Shown here piece after piece: positions 25,463 to 34,583 of a stretch of 64,000 bases of DNA (position 1 is the first letter of the stretch; every line of letters begins with the position of its first letter). The notes under the pieces are model-generated. The model ran no database searches and was not told the origin of the DNA. It saw only the letters and a program-made list of their open reading frames with translations. Source of the DNA: Mycolicibacterium aurum (GTDB taxonomy: Bacteria > Actinomycetota > Actinomycetes > Mycobacteriales > Mycobacteriaceae); the NCBI GenBank assembly GCA_900078775.1, contig LT549889.1:3720001-3784000 (forward strand). The letters run 5' to 3'. Made by a program: the position numbers and the translations under genes.

Positions 25463-27439
25463 ATGATCTCCAGAATCCTGGTCGCCAACCGCGGCGAGAT
25501 CGCCCGCCGGGTGTTCGCCACCTGCCGTCGGCTCGGCATCGGCACCGTCGCGGTGTACACCGATCCCGACGCCGCATCCCCGCACGTCAGCGAGGCCGAT
25601 GTCGCGGTCCGACTGCCCGGCCGGGACGGCTACCTCGACACCGGCGCGATCATCGAGGCGGCCCGCACTGCCGGCGCCGACGCGGTGCACCCCGGCTACG
25701 GATTCCTCTCCGAGAACGCCGATTTCGCGGCGGCCGTCACCGAGGCGGGCCTGGTGTGGATCGGCCCGCCGGTACCCGCCGTGCAGGCGATGGGCTCCAA
25801 GATCGAGGCCAAGAAGCTGATGGCCGCCGCGGGTGTGCCGGTGCTGGCCGAGCTGGATCCCGACGCGGTGACGCCCGCGGACCTGCCGGTGCTGATCAAG
25901 GCGTCGGCCGGGGGCGGTGGCCGCGGCATGCGGGTGGTCCGCGATCTGGCCGCGCTGCCCACCGAAGTGGCTGCCGCGCAACGGGAAGCGCAGTCCGCCT
26001 TCGGTGACCCGACGGTGTTCTGCGAGCGTTACCTGGCCGGCGGCCACCACATCGAGGTGCAGGTGCTCGCCGATGCGCACGGCACGGTGTGGGCGGTCGG
26101 CGAACGCGAATGCTCCATCCAGCGCCGGCACCAGAAGGTCATCGAAGAGGCCCCGTCCCCGCTGGTGCAGCGCATCCCCGGCATGCGCGGGCGGCTGTTC
26201 GAGGCGGCCCGGCTGGCCGCCTCGGCGATCGGCTACACCGGCGCGGGCACCGTCGAATTCATGGCCTCCGGAGACGGCACGGCTGACGGGGAGTTCTTCT
26301 TCCTGGAGATGAACACCCGGCTGCAGGTGGAGCACCCCGTCACCGAGGAGACCACCGGGCTGGACCTGGTCGCCTGTCAGATCGACATCGCCGACGGTGC
26401 CCCGCTCGGGCCGCAACCACCCACCGCCGCGGGGCATTCCATCGAGGCCCGCCTGTACGCCGAGGACCCGGCCCGGGACTGGCAGCCGCAGGCCGGCACC
26501 GTGCATCGTTTCCGGATACCCGGTGTGCGTGCCGAATTCGACCCGCTCGGCCGGACCGGGGTGCGGCTGGATTCAGGCATCGTGGACGGATCACAGATCT
26601 CGGTGTTCTACGACCCGATGCTGGCCAAGGTCATCTCCTTCGCCCCGACCCGGGCACGGGCGGCGGCGGTGCTGGCCGATGCGTTGGCCCGCGCCCACAT
26701 CCACGGGGTCGGCACCAACCGGCAGCTACTGGTCAATGTGCTGCGACACCCGGCCTTCCTGGCCGGTGACACCGACACCGCATTTTTCGACACCCACGGG
26801 CTCGCGACCCTGGCCGCCGGGCCCCGCGGCATCGGGGCACCGTCGGCGCTGGCCGCCACCCTCGCCGATGCCGCCGACAACCGCAGCACTGCGACCGCAT
26901 TCGGGCCTGCCCCCAGCGGCTGGCGCAACCTGGCCGCGGGCTACCAGTCCCGCGGCTATCTGGACGCCGGCGGGTCGGAGCTGACGGTGCGCTACCGCTT
27001 CACCCGGACCGGGGTGGAAGTACCCGACTTCGAGCACGTCACGGTGCGCTGCTGCGCCCCGGACCGGGTGGTGCTGTCCATCGACGGCGCCGAGCGGGTG
27101 TTCGAGGTGGCCCGCTACGGCGACGAGGTGTACGTCGACTCCGCGCTCGGGCCGGTCCGGCTGACCCGCCTGCCGCGCTTCCCCGACCCGGACACCGCAC
27201 TGGCGCACGGATCGCTGCTGGCCCCGATGCCCGGATCGGTGGTGCGGGTGGGCGCCACCGCCGGAGCGACCGTCACCGCCGGACAACCACTGATCTGGCT
27301 GGAGGCGATGAAGATGGAGCACACCATCTCCGCCCCCGCCGACGGCGTGCTCGCCGAACTCCACGTGCAGGCCGGCCAGCAGGTCGACGTCGGCACCGTC
27401 CTGGCCCGAATCGACAGCAACCGAGGAGAACACCGATGA
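25463..27439 (+). CDS. accA2: acyl-CoA carboxylase alpha subunit AccA2 (biotin carboxylase + BCCP)
   Basis: 658 residues from ATG 25463. The biotin-carboxylase domain (1-445) starts RILVANRGEIARRVFATCRR and contains the ATP-grasp Gly loop KASAGGGGRGMRVV, the catalytic region EMNTRLQVEHPVTE, and a C-terminal lid. A linker follows, then a biotinyl domain with EAMKMEH; Lys617 is the biotinylation site. It carboxylates biotin with ATP and bicarbonate and partners AccD2. It overlaps fadE12 by ATGA. Confidence 0.94.
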   Translation: MISRILVANRGEIARRVFATCRRLGIGTVAVYTDPDAASPHVSEADVAVRLPGRDGYLDTGAIIEAARTAGADAVHPGYGFLSENADFAAAVTEAGLVWIGPPVPAVQAMGSKIEAKKLMAAAGVPVLAELDPDAVTPADLPVLIKASAGGGGRGMRVVRDLAALPTEVAAAQREAQSAFGDPTVFCERYLAGGHHIEVQVLADAHGTVWAVGERECSIQRRHQKVIEEAPSPLVQRIPGMRGRLFEAARLAASAIGYTGAGTVEFMASGDGTADGEFFFLEMNTRLQVEHPVTEETTGLDLVACQIDIADGAPLGPQPPTAAGHSIEARLYAEDPARDWQPQAGTVHRFRIPGVRAEFDPLGRTGVRLDSGIVDGSQISVFYDPMLAKVISFAPTRARAAAVLADALARAHIHGVGTNRQLLVNVLRHPAFLAGDTDTAFFDTHGLATLAAGPRGIGAPSALAATLADAADNRSTATAFGPAPSGWRNLAAGYQSRGYLDAGGSELTVRYRFTRTGVEVPDFEHVTVRCCAPDRVVLSIDGAERVFEVARYGDEVYVDSALGPVRLTRLPRFPDPDTALAHGSLLAPMPGSVVRVGATAGATVTAGQPLIWLEAMKMEHTISAPADGVLAELHVQAGQQVDVGTVLARIDSNRGEHR

Positions 27440-28608
27440 CCGGCTTCATCGAGACCGAGGAGCAGCAGGCGCTGCGCAAGGCCGTCGCGGCCATGGCGGC
27501 CGACTACGGGCAGGACTACTACCTGGAGCGGGCCCGCGCCGGCCGGCACACCGACGAACTCTGGTCGGCGGCAGGCAAACTCGGATTCATAGGGGTCAAC
27601 CTGCCCGAGCAGTACGGTGGCGGCGGGGCGGGCATGTACGAGCTGTCGTTGGTGATGGAGGAGATGTCGGCGGCCGGCTGCCCGCTGCTGATGATGGTGG
27701 TCTCCCCCGCCATCAACGGCACCATCATCAGCAGGTTCGGCACCGAGGAGCAGAAGAAGCGCTGGGTCACCGGGATCGCCGACGGCACGGTCACCATGGC
27801 CTTCGCCATCACCGAACCGGACGCCGGGTCCAACTCGCACCGCATCACCACCACCGCGCGCCGCGACGGCAGCGACTGGATCATCAAGGGCCAGAAGACG
27901 TTCATCTCCGGTATCGACCAGGCCCAGGCGGTGCTGGTGGTGGGTCGCGCCTTGCGGGAAGACGGAGCCCACAAGACGGAATCGCTCAAACCGGCGCTGT
28001 TCGTGCTGCCCACCGACACCCCGGGCCTGAGCTGGACCAAGATCGACATGGAGATCATCAGCCCGGAATCCCAGTTCCAGGTGTTCCTCGACGACGTCCG
28101 GGTACCGGCCGACGCCCTGGTCGGGTCCGAGGACGCGGCGATCGCGCAGCTGTTCGCCGGGCTCAACCCGGAGCGGATCATGGGCGCGGCCAGCGCGATC
28201 GGCCTGGGCCGGTTCGCCATCGACCGGGCCGTGCAGTACGTCAAGACCCGGCAGGTCTGGAAGGTCCCGATCGGCGCACACCAGGGCCTGTCACATCCGT
28301 TGGCGCAGAACCACATCGAGATCGAGCTGGCGAAGCTGATGATGCAGAAGGCGGCCGCGCTCTACGACGGCGGGGACGATTTCGGGGCCGCCGAGGCGGC
28401 CAACATGGCCAAGTACGCGGCCGGTGAGGCCTCGGTGCGGGCCGTCGACCAGGCCGTGCAGTCCCTCGGCGGAAACGGGTTGACCTCCGAGTACGGCATC
28501 GCCGCCGCGGTCACCGCGTCCCGACTGGCCCGCATCGCCCCGGTCAGCCGGGAGATGATCCTGAACTTCGTCGCCCAGACCTCGCTGGGTCTGCCCCGGT
28601 CGTACTGA
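27436..28608 (+). CDS. fadE12: acyl-CoA dehydrogenase FadE12
   Basis: 390 residues. FAD-binding motifs AFAITEPDAGSNSHRITTTA and KGQKTFISGIDQAQAV; acyl-chain region FAGLNPERIMGAASAIGLGR with Glu246 at the IVD-type catalytic position; C-terminal VQSLGGNGLTSEYGIA. It differs from FadE13 enough that the two probably act at different steps of the same route. It overlaps accA2 (ATGA) and echA7 (TGATG, one base). Confidence 0.9.
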   Translation: MTGFIETEEQQALRKAVAAMAADYGQDYYLERARAGRHTDELWSAAGKLGFIGVNLPEQYGGGGAGMYELSLVMEEMSAAGCPLLMMVVSPAINGTIISRFGTEEQKKRWVTGIADGTVTMAFAITEPDAGSNSHRITTTARRDGSDWIIKGQKTFISGIDQAQAVLVVGRALREDGAHKTESLKPALFVLPTDTPGLSWTKIDMEIISPESQFQVFLDDVRVPADALVGSEDAAIAQLFAGLNPERIMGAASAIGLGRFAIDRAVQYVKTRQVWKVPIGAHQGLSHPLAQNHIEIELAKLMMQKAAALYDGGDDFGAAEAANMAKYAAGEASVRAVDQAVQSLGGNGLTSEYGIAAAVTASRLARIAPVSREMILNFVAQTSLGLPRSY

Positions 28609-29381
28609 TGACCACGCTGGTCCGCTACCAGCTCGAGGGCCGGGTCGCCCGGCTGACGCTGGACTCCCCGCACAACCACAACGCGCTGTCCACCGCGCTC
28701 GTCGAGCAGCTGCACCGCGGCCTCGACGACGCGGTTTCGGCCGGGGCACGGGTGGTGGTGCTCGGGCACACCGGCCCCACCTTCTGCGCGGGCGCCGATC
28801 TGAGTGAGGCTTCAACGGTGGGAAAGGCCTCCGGCCCCGGGGACATCGCGGTCGACCGGGCCCGGGAGATGACCCGGTTGCTGCGGGCCATCCTGACCAC
28901 ACCGGTGCCCGTCCTCGCCGCCGTCGACGGGCACGTCCGCGCCGGCGGCATGGGACTGGTCGGGGCGTGCGATATCGCGGTGGCCGGCCCGCACAGCACG
29001 TTCGCGCTCACCGAGGCCCGCATCGGCGTCGCCCCGTCGATCATCTCGCTGACGTTGCTGCCCAAGATGACCGCCCGCGCCGCCGGGCGGTATTTCCTCA
29101 CCGGGGAGAAGTTCGACGCCCGGCGGGCCGCCGAGATCGGGGTGGTGAGCCTCGCCGCCGAGGATGTCGAGGCCGCGGTCGCCGGGCTCACCGCCGATAT
29201 CGCCAAGGCCTCCCCGCAGGGCCTGGCGGCGTCCAAGGCCCTGACCACCGCGGCCATCCTGGCCGGTTTCGACGCCCGCGCCGAGGCGCTGACTGCCCAG
29301 TCCGCCGAACTGTTCGGGTCCGCGCAGGCACGCGAGGGCATGCTGGCCTTCCTGCAGAAACGCAGCCCCGACTGGGCCTGA
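28608..29381 (+). CDS. echA7: enoyl-CoA hydratase/isomerase family protein EchA7
   Basis: 257 residues, crotonase fold: TFCAGADLSEAS (oxyanion hole 1), AAVDGHVRAGGMGLVGACDI (oxyanion hole 2) and LTEARIGVAPSIISLTLLPK. The second catalytic acid is present (Glu136), but the first position is Gly116 where hydratases and methylglutaconyl-CoA hydratase have Glu. It may therefore do a variant reaction (lyase, isomerase or single-acid hydration). It is the last gene of the six-gene operon that began at 20928, and no terminator hairpin was found after it. Confidence 0.88.
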   Translation: MTTLVRYQLEGRVARLTLDSPHNHNALSTALVEQLHRGLDDAVSAGARVVVLGHTGPTFCAGADLSEASTVGKASGPGDIAVDRAREMTRLLRAILTTPVPVLAAVDGHVRAGGMGLVGACDIAVAGPHSTFALTEARIGVAPSIISLTLLPKMTARAAGRYFLTGEKFDARRAAEIGVVSLAAEDVEAAVAGLTADIAKASPQGLAASKALTTAAILAGFDARAEALTAQSAELFGSAQAREGMLAFLQKRSPDWA

Positions 29382-29485
29382 GACCGCGCCACGGGTTTGC
29401 CAGTTTGCGCGACGAGCTTGCAATAACCGGTGTGCGACGTAGGCTCGTCCCTGATGAGCGCCTGTTCGAAGCACCGAGGACGGAC

Positions 29486-30061
29486 ATGAGCACTCCCTCC
29501 TCTCAGAACGACTCGACGCGCGCCGGCGACGCCGAGCGCATCCAGGTGGCCCAACTGCTCACCGACGCGGCCGCCCAGGGCCGGCTGAGCACCGACGAGT
29601 ACGAGCAGCGGCTGGCCAAGGCCTATGCCGCCACCACCCAGGGTGACCTGGCCCGACTGTCGGTCGATCTGCCCGATTTCGCGTCCACCACGAGTTCCGG
29701 GCCCCGCACCCCCGCCCCGTCGACCGTGCTGCTGGCCATATTCAGCGGATTCGAACGGCGTGGCCGCTGGAACGTGCCGAAGCGACTGACCGCGTTCGCC
29801 CTGTTCGGTGGCGGGGTGATCGATCTGCGCTACGCGGACTTCACCTCCCCCGAGGTGGACATCCGGTCCATCTCGATCTTCGGCGGTCAGACCATCCTGG
29901 TGCCACCGGAGGTGAACGTGGCCATCCGCGGGCACGGGGTGATGGGGTCCTTCGACCACATCAGCGAGCAGGGCACGCCGGGCGCACCGCGGGTGACCGT
30001 GCGCGGGTTCTCGCTGTGGGGCAGCGTCGGCGTCAAGCGCAAAAAACGAAAGTCCAGCTAA
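29486..30061 (+). CDS. DUF1707 / LiaF-like C-terminal domain protein (Rv0966c-type)
   Basis: 191 residues from ATG 29486 (GAGGA upstream). The N-terminal DUF1707 (SHOCT-like) module spans about residues 12-66 (AERIQVAQLLTDAAAQGRLS, DEYEQRLAKAYAAT). The C-terminal cell-wall-active-antibiotic-response beta domain reads FALFGGGVIDLRYADFTSPE and SIFGGQTILVPPEVNV. It has no transmembrane helix; the end is basic (KRKKRKSS). Such proteins are linked to envelope stress, but their mechanism is unknown. Separated by 104 bases from echA7, and convergent with the VWA gene. Confidence 0.82.
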   Translation: MSTPSSQNDSTRAGDAERIQVAQLLTDAAAQGRLSTDEYEQRLAKAYAATTQGDLARLSVDLPDFASTTSSGPRTPAPSTVLLAIFSGFERRGRWNVPKRLTAFALFGGGVIDLRYADFTSPEVDIRSISIFGGQTILVPPEVNVAIRGHGVMGSFDHISEQGTPGAPRVTVRGFSLWGSVGVKRKKRKSS

Positions 30062-30078
30062 CTGTTTGCTGAAATCGG

Positions 30079-32043
30079 CTATCGGCGACGCGCCCGCAGA
30101 TAGTCGCCGACGACGGCCGCCCCCAGCCCGTCCAGATCGGGCACCACCACCCGGCCGCCCTCGCGGCGCGCGACCTGATCGATGAAGCGGGCCAGCCCCG
30201 GGTCGCTGCCCAGCCGAAAGATGGTCAGCTGCGCGCCGAGCGCGGCCAGATCGTCGAAGCCCTGCACGGTGAGCGCGATGGTGCGCGGATGCGGCGGGTA
30301 GTAGAAGAACGGTTCGACCCCGTCCCCGAAGTCCTCCAGATGCGCGGTCGGTTCCCCGTCGGTGACGATCAGCACGACCGGCTGCGCGCCGGGGTGACGG
30401 CGCAGGTGCCGGGCCGCCAGCGCCAGCGCGTGGTGCAGGTTGGTGCCCTGATCACGCACCCCCTCCAGCGCGGTCAGCTCGGCGGCGCTGACGGTGCGCG
30501 CGTGCCGGCCGAATGCGATGATCTCCAGCGCGTCGGACCGGAACCGGGTGCTGATCAGATGGTTGAGCGCCAGCGCGGTCCGCTTCATCGGCAGCCAGCG
30601 GTTCTCCATCACCATCGAGAAGCTGGTGTCCACCAGTAGCGCGACGGCCGACTGGGTGCGGGTCTCGGTCTCGGAGACCTCGACATCGTCGACAGTGATC
30701 CGCACCGGGCCGTCGATCGCCCCCGAACCGGCTTGGCGCAGAACCGCATTGGTGATGGTGCGGGTGACGTTCCACGGTTCGGTGTCGCCGAACGCCCACG
30801 GGCGGGTGGCGCCGGTCAGCTCCCCGGCGGCCCCGGCCCGGCGGGTCTCCCGCTCACCGTGGCGCCCGGACAGTTGGCGCGCCACATCGCGCAGCGCGGT
30901 CTGGCCGAGCTGACGCATCGCCTTGGGTGAGAGCCGCCACTTGCCGTCCGAGCCGCGGTCCAAGAAGCCCTGGTCGGTCAGGGCGCGCTCCAGTTCGGCC
31001 AGGGTGCGGGCACTGACCGCGGCCTCTTCGCCGAGCTGACGGGCCAGCATGTCCAGGTCGACGTCCTCCATGCTGGCGCCCGAATAGCTCTGCGACAGCT
31101 GCTCGGCCAACTGTTCGAGTTCACTGATGTCGGCGAGCGCCTGGGTGCCCTGGCCCATGCCCAGCGGATCGTCGCCGCTGAACTCCTCGGAACCGCTCCA
31201 GTCTTCACCCGGCCGCGCCGCCTGCAGGTTGGCGTCCAACCGGTTCAGCGCGCTCATCAGGGACGGCGACCCGAAGGCCTGTTGGGCCAACGCATCCAGT
31301 TCCGCCCGTTGCGATTCGGACAGGCTGTTGCGGAACCGCTGGGCGGCCGCGGCGCGTTTGGCCAGCGAGTCCATCAACTCGTCGACATTGCGCGGGTTCT
31401 CCGGGAAGTACTGGCCGTGTTCGGCCATGAACTTCTCGAAGTCCGCCGCGGTGTCCGCACCGTTGTTGTGCTTGTCCAGCAGGTCGTTGAGGTCGTCGAG
31501 CATCTTGTTGATCGCTTGACGGTCCTCGTCGGTGGCGTTCTGCAGCGCCTCCTTCATCCCGGCGAAGCGTTGGTCGAGCATCTCCCGGCCGAGCAGATCC
31601 TTGATCTGCTCGTAGGACTGCCGGGCTTCCGGTGAGCGCCAGTCGTATTCGGCGAGTTCGGCCACCGCCTTGGCCGGCGACGGGGACAGCGCCTCCATCT
31701 GCATCTCGCCGAACCGGGCGTCGTCGTCGAGAGCGCGGGCCAGTTCCTTGCGTTCGGCCAGCACGGCCTCGTCGAGCAGCTTCTTGACCTCGGCCAGCGT
31801 GCCGTCGAGGTTGTTGCGCTGCAACAGTTCCCGGCGCCGCCGGTTGACCTCGGCGGAGAGCCGGTCCGCCCCGGGCATGTTCGGGGTGCCGCGGCGCATC
31901 AACTCCTGCAGGGCCCGGCGAGGGGAGGCGCCGGACATCACGTCCTCGCCGATCGCATCCAGGGCCTCGCGCAGGTCCACCGGCGGCGCCAGTGGATCCG
32001 GCCCGCCGGTGTAGCGGGAGTACCTGGAGAGGTGTTTAGCCAT
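30079..32043 (-). CDS. VWA domain-containing protein (Rv0959-type, MoxR partner)
   Basis: 654 residues from ATG 32043, overlapping the MoxR-type gene by 8 bases. The N-terminal two thirds are helical and charged (for example RRRRELLQRNNLDGTLAEVK). The C-terminal third is a von Willebrand A domain with the MIDAS motif LLVDTSFSMVM (DxSxS), a Thr/Asp loop (VRDQGTNLHHAL) and VVLIVTDGEPTAH. Pairs of MoxR AAA+ and VWA proteins act as chaperone-like or metal-insertion modules; the client here is unknown. No signal peptide. Confidence 0.88.
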   Translation of the reverse strand: MAKHLSRYSRYTGGPDPLAPPVDLREALDAIGEDVMSGASPRRALQELMRRGTPNMPGADRLSAEVNRRRRELLQRNNLDGTLAEVKKLLDEAVLAERKELARALDDDARFGEMQMEALSPSPAKAVAELAEYDWRSPEARQSYEQIKDLLGREMLDQRFAGMKEALQNATDEDRQAINKMLDDLNDLLDKHNNGADTAADFEKFMAEHGQYFPENPRNVDELMDSLAKRAAAAQRFRNSLSESQRAELDALAQQAFGSPSLMSALNRLDANLQAARPGEDWSGSEEFSGDDPLGMGQGTQALADISELEQLAEQLSQSYSGASMEDVDLDMLARQLGEEAAVSARTLAELERALTDQGFLDRGSDGKWRLSPKAMRQLGQTALRDVARQLSGRHGERETRRAGAAGELTGATRPWAFGDTEPWNVTRTITNAVLRQAGSGAIDGPVRITVDDVEVSETETRTQSAVALLVDTSFSMVMENRWLPMKRTALALNHLISTRFRSDALEIIAFGRHARTVSAAELTALEGVRDQGTNLHHALALAARHLRRHPGAQPVVLIVTDGEPTAHLEDFGDGVEPFFYYPPHPRTIALTVQGFDDLAALGAQLTIFRLGSDPGLARFIDQVARREGGRVVVPDLDGLGAAVVGDYLRARRR

Positions 32044-33418
32044 AGACGGTTTCGCCCTCGTCGGATTGCTTGTCGATGCGTTTGGCCAGATACAGGCCCT
32101 CCAGGGCCAGTTCGACCGCGGCCGCGCGCTGCCCCTCGGTCTCGGCCCGGAGGCGTTCGGCGATTTCGTCGAGCACCGGCAGATCCGGGAGCGCCGCCAG
32201 CACATCCTTGGCCGACACCCGCTCCCCGGTGGTGACCGGGGAACCGGCCTCCACGGCGGCCACCAGCGGGCCGACGTCGATCCCACCGAGCGCCCGGGAC
32301 GCGGTCTCGGCGGTGGCCCGACGCAACAGGTGCTCCATGACGGCCTGTTCGCGGCCCTCCTCGCCGGACTCGAATTCCAGCTTGCCGCGCAGCACGTCGA
32401 TCACGGTGGACAGGTCCACCACCCGGGCCACCGGGTCCTGCTCGCCCAGGACGGCGCCGCGGTGCCGGGCCGAGGCGGCCACGGTCTCGGCGGCGGCGAT
32501 GGCGAACCGGGCCGAGACACCGGAACGCTGGTCCACCGCGGTGGACTCGCGCAGGCCGCGGGCGAACCGGGCGATCACGGCCAGCAGGTATTCGGGCACC
32601 TCGGCGGACAGGTGCGCCTCCTGGGCGATGACGCCGACCTCCGCGTCGAGTTCGAGCGGGTAGTGGGTGCGGATCTCGGCGCCGAACCGGTCCTTGAGCG
32701 GGGTGATGATGCGGCCGCGGTTGGTGTAGTCCTCGGGGTTGGCGCTGGCCACCACGAGCACGTCCAGCGGCAGCCGCAGCGTGTAGCCGCGGACCTGGAT
32801 GTCGCGCTCCTCCATCACGTTGAGCATGGCCACCTGGATGCGCTCGGCGAGGTCGGGCAACTCGTTGACGGCGACGATGCCGCGGTGCGAACGCGGGATC
32901 AGCCCGTAGGCGATGGTCTCCGGGTCGCCGAGGCTGCGGCCCTCGGCCACCTTGATCGGGTCGATGTCGCCGACCAGGTCGGCCACGCTGGTGTCCGGGG
33001 TGGCCAGCTTCTCCGTATAGCGCTCGCTGCGGTGAATCCAGCCGATGGGCAGATCGTCGCCGGAGGTGGCGGCCCGGCGGATGGACTCCGGGGTGATCGG
33101 GCTGTAGGGGTGCTCGTGCAGTTCGGAGCCCTCGATGACCGGCGTCCACTCGTCGAGCAGGTTGGCCAGCGATCGCAGCAGCCGGGTCTTGCCCTGGCCG
33201 CGCTCGCCGAGCAGGACGAAGTCGTGGCCGGCGATCAGGGCGCGCTCCACCTGGGGCAGCACGGTGTCCTCGAAGCCGAACAGGCCGGGCCAGATGTCGT
33301 CCCCGTCGGCGAGGCGCGCGAGCAGGTTCTCCCGGATCTCCTGCTTGATGCTGCGCTCCTGATGGCCCGAGGAACGGAGCTCGCCGAGGGTGCGGGGCAG
33401 ATCATTGGGTGACGTCAC
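32036..33418 (-). CDS. MoxR/magnesium-chelatase-type AAA+ ATPase (Rv0958-type)
   Basis: 460 residues from GTG 33418. The AAA+ core has Walker A LLGERGQGKTRLLRSLANLL, a Walker B-like strand GIVAVNELPDL with Asn-Glu instead of Asp-Glu, sensor-1 VVASANPEDYTNRGRI and an Arg finger region LKDRFGAEIRTHYP. The Asn in Walker B deviates from most MoxR proteins but may be usual in this subfamily. It is coupled to the VWA gene and probably remodels a target with it. It is divergent from the hydrolase at 33513. Confidence 0.88.
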   Translation of the reverse strand: MTSPNDLPRTLGELRSSGHQERSIKQEIRENLLARLADGDDIWPGLFGFEDTVLPQVERALIAGHDFVLLGERGQGKTRLLRSLANLLDEWTPVIEGSELHEHPYSPITPESIRRAATSGDDLPIGWIHRSERYTEKLATPDTSVADLVGDIDPIKVAEGRSLGDPETIAYGLIPRSHRGIVAVNELPDLAERIQVAMLNVMEERDIQVRGYTLRLPLDVLVVASANPEDYTNRGRIITPLKDRFGAEIRTHYPLELDAEVGVIAQEAHLSAEVPEYLLAVIARFARGLRESTAVDQRSGVSARFAIAAAETVAASARHRGAVLGEQDPVARVVDLSTVIDVLRGKLEFESGEEGREQAVMEHLLRRATAETASRALGGIDVGPLVAAVEAGSPVTTGERVSAKDVLAALPDLPVLDEIAERLRAETEGQRAAAVELALEGLYLAKRIDKQSDEGETVYG

Positions 33419-33466
33419 GAGGTCCACGCTACGACGGCTGTCGAGTATGAGCTTGCGCACCCGAGC

Positions 33467-33492
33467 GTTGACCCGGTGCCGACCCGGTCAAC
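33467..33492. promoter_or_regulatory. inverted repeat GTTGACC-N12-GGTCAAC between divergent genes
   Basis: Perfect 7-base arms in the 94-base gap between the MoxR-type gene (minus) and the alpha/beta hydrolase (plus). TTGACC inside the left arm could serve as a -35 for the hydrolase. A candidate operator only. Confidence 0.35.
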
Positions 33493-33512
33493 TACCCGGT
33501 ACCCTGGGTATC

Positions 33513-34541
33513 GTGAATTTGCTCGAATGGCGCGATCGGCCCTCGACGGTGCAGTTCGGGCCGGCGTCGTGGCAGACCCGGTTGCTGAATGTGCTCGCGG
33601 CGATTTTCCTCCGGCCGGTGCTCGGCGTGCTCACCGTGCTCGGCCTGGTGATCAACCGGATCTCCCCCGCGGTGCTACAGCGCACCCGGCTCGACGTCAT
33701 CGACGCGCCGATGCGGCTGCTGCGGCCGCTGCGCGGCACCATCGTCACCCCGAGCCGGCTGCCGGACTGCCCGGCCGAATGGGTTGTCGCACCCGGTTGT
33801 CACGATTCGGACCGGGTGATCATCTACTTCCACGGCTCGGCGCTGGTGACGCTCGGGCTGAACACCTACCGCCGATTCGCCTCCAAGCTGTCCGCCGCGA
33901 CCGGCGCCCGGGTCTTCAACGTGGGCTACCGGCTGGCCCCGCGGGCCAGCATCGACGAGGCGGTGGCCGACGGCCTGGAGGCCTACCGGTTCGTACTGGC
34001 GACCGGCGTGCCGCCCGAGCGGATCGTGTTCGCCGGGGATTCCGCCGGCGGGCTGATCGCCGCGGACACCGCGATCGCGGCGCGGGACGCCGGGCTTCCG
34101 GTCCCGGCCGGGCAGGTGCTGTTGTCGGCGTTGACCTCCGCCGATATGGAGATCAAGTACGAGGCCATCAAGGAACACTTCGACGTGCTGTTCCCGGCGT
34201 CGACGGTGAAGTTCATCTACGACGTGTTCGCGACGGTGAACGGCACCCGGGAGGTGCCGGTGATGCCCGCCGAGACGAACATGACCGGACTGGGCCCGTT
34301 CCTGCTGCAGGTCGGCACCCACGAGATGTTGCGCAACGACACCTTCGTGCTGGCCGACCGGCTCGCCGTCGACGGTGTGCCGGTGTGGGTTCAGGTGTGG
34401 GACAAGACGATGCACATGTTCCAGCTCTACTTCGACCTGAGCCCCGACGCGCAGCACGCCATCGCCGAGATCGCCTCGTTCGTGGAGCATGTCACCGCGG
34501 TGGGCCGCGGTCGGGTGGACCAGGAAGAGGCCAGCGCCTGA
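33513..34541 (+). CDS. alpha/beta hydrolase, HSL/LipR-like (abhydrolase 3)
   Basis: 342 residues from GTG 33513. An N-terminal hydrophobic stretch (about 25-50, LLNVLAAIFLRPVLGVLTVL) may associate with membrane. The hydrolase core has the oxyanion region IIYFHGSALVTLG, where HGSA replaces the usual HGGG/HGGA of hormone-sensitive-lipase types, the nucleophile GDSAGGLIAAD, and a C-terminal His in DKTMHMFQLY. It is probably an esterase or lipase of unknown substrate. There is no clear Shine-Dalgarno, so a leaderless mRNA is possible. Confidence 0.82.
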   Translation: MNLLEWRDRPSTVQFGPASWQTRLLNVLAAIFLRPVLGVLTVLGLVINRISPAVLQRTRLDVIDAPMRLLRPLRGTIVTPSRLPDCPAEWVVAPGCHDSDRVIIYFHGSALVTLGLNTYRRFASKLSAATGARVFNVGYRLAPRASIDEAVADGLEAYRFVLATGVPPERIVFAGDSAGGLIAADTAIAARDAGLPVPAGQVLLSALTSADMEIKYEAIKEHFDVLFPASTVKFIYDVFATVNGTREVPVMPAETNMTGLGPFLLQVGTHEMLRNDTFVLADRLAVDGVPVWVQVWDKTMHMFQLYFDLSPDAQHAIAEIASFVEHVTAVGRGRVDQEEASA

Positions 34542-34583
34542 CTTTCGCCGGCCGGGGGGATTGCGAAAGTCAGGCGCCGGGGT

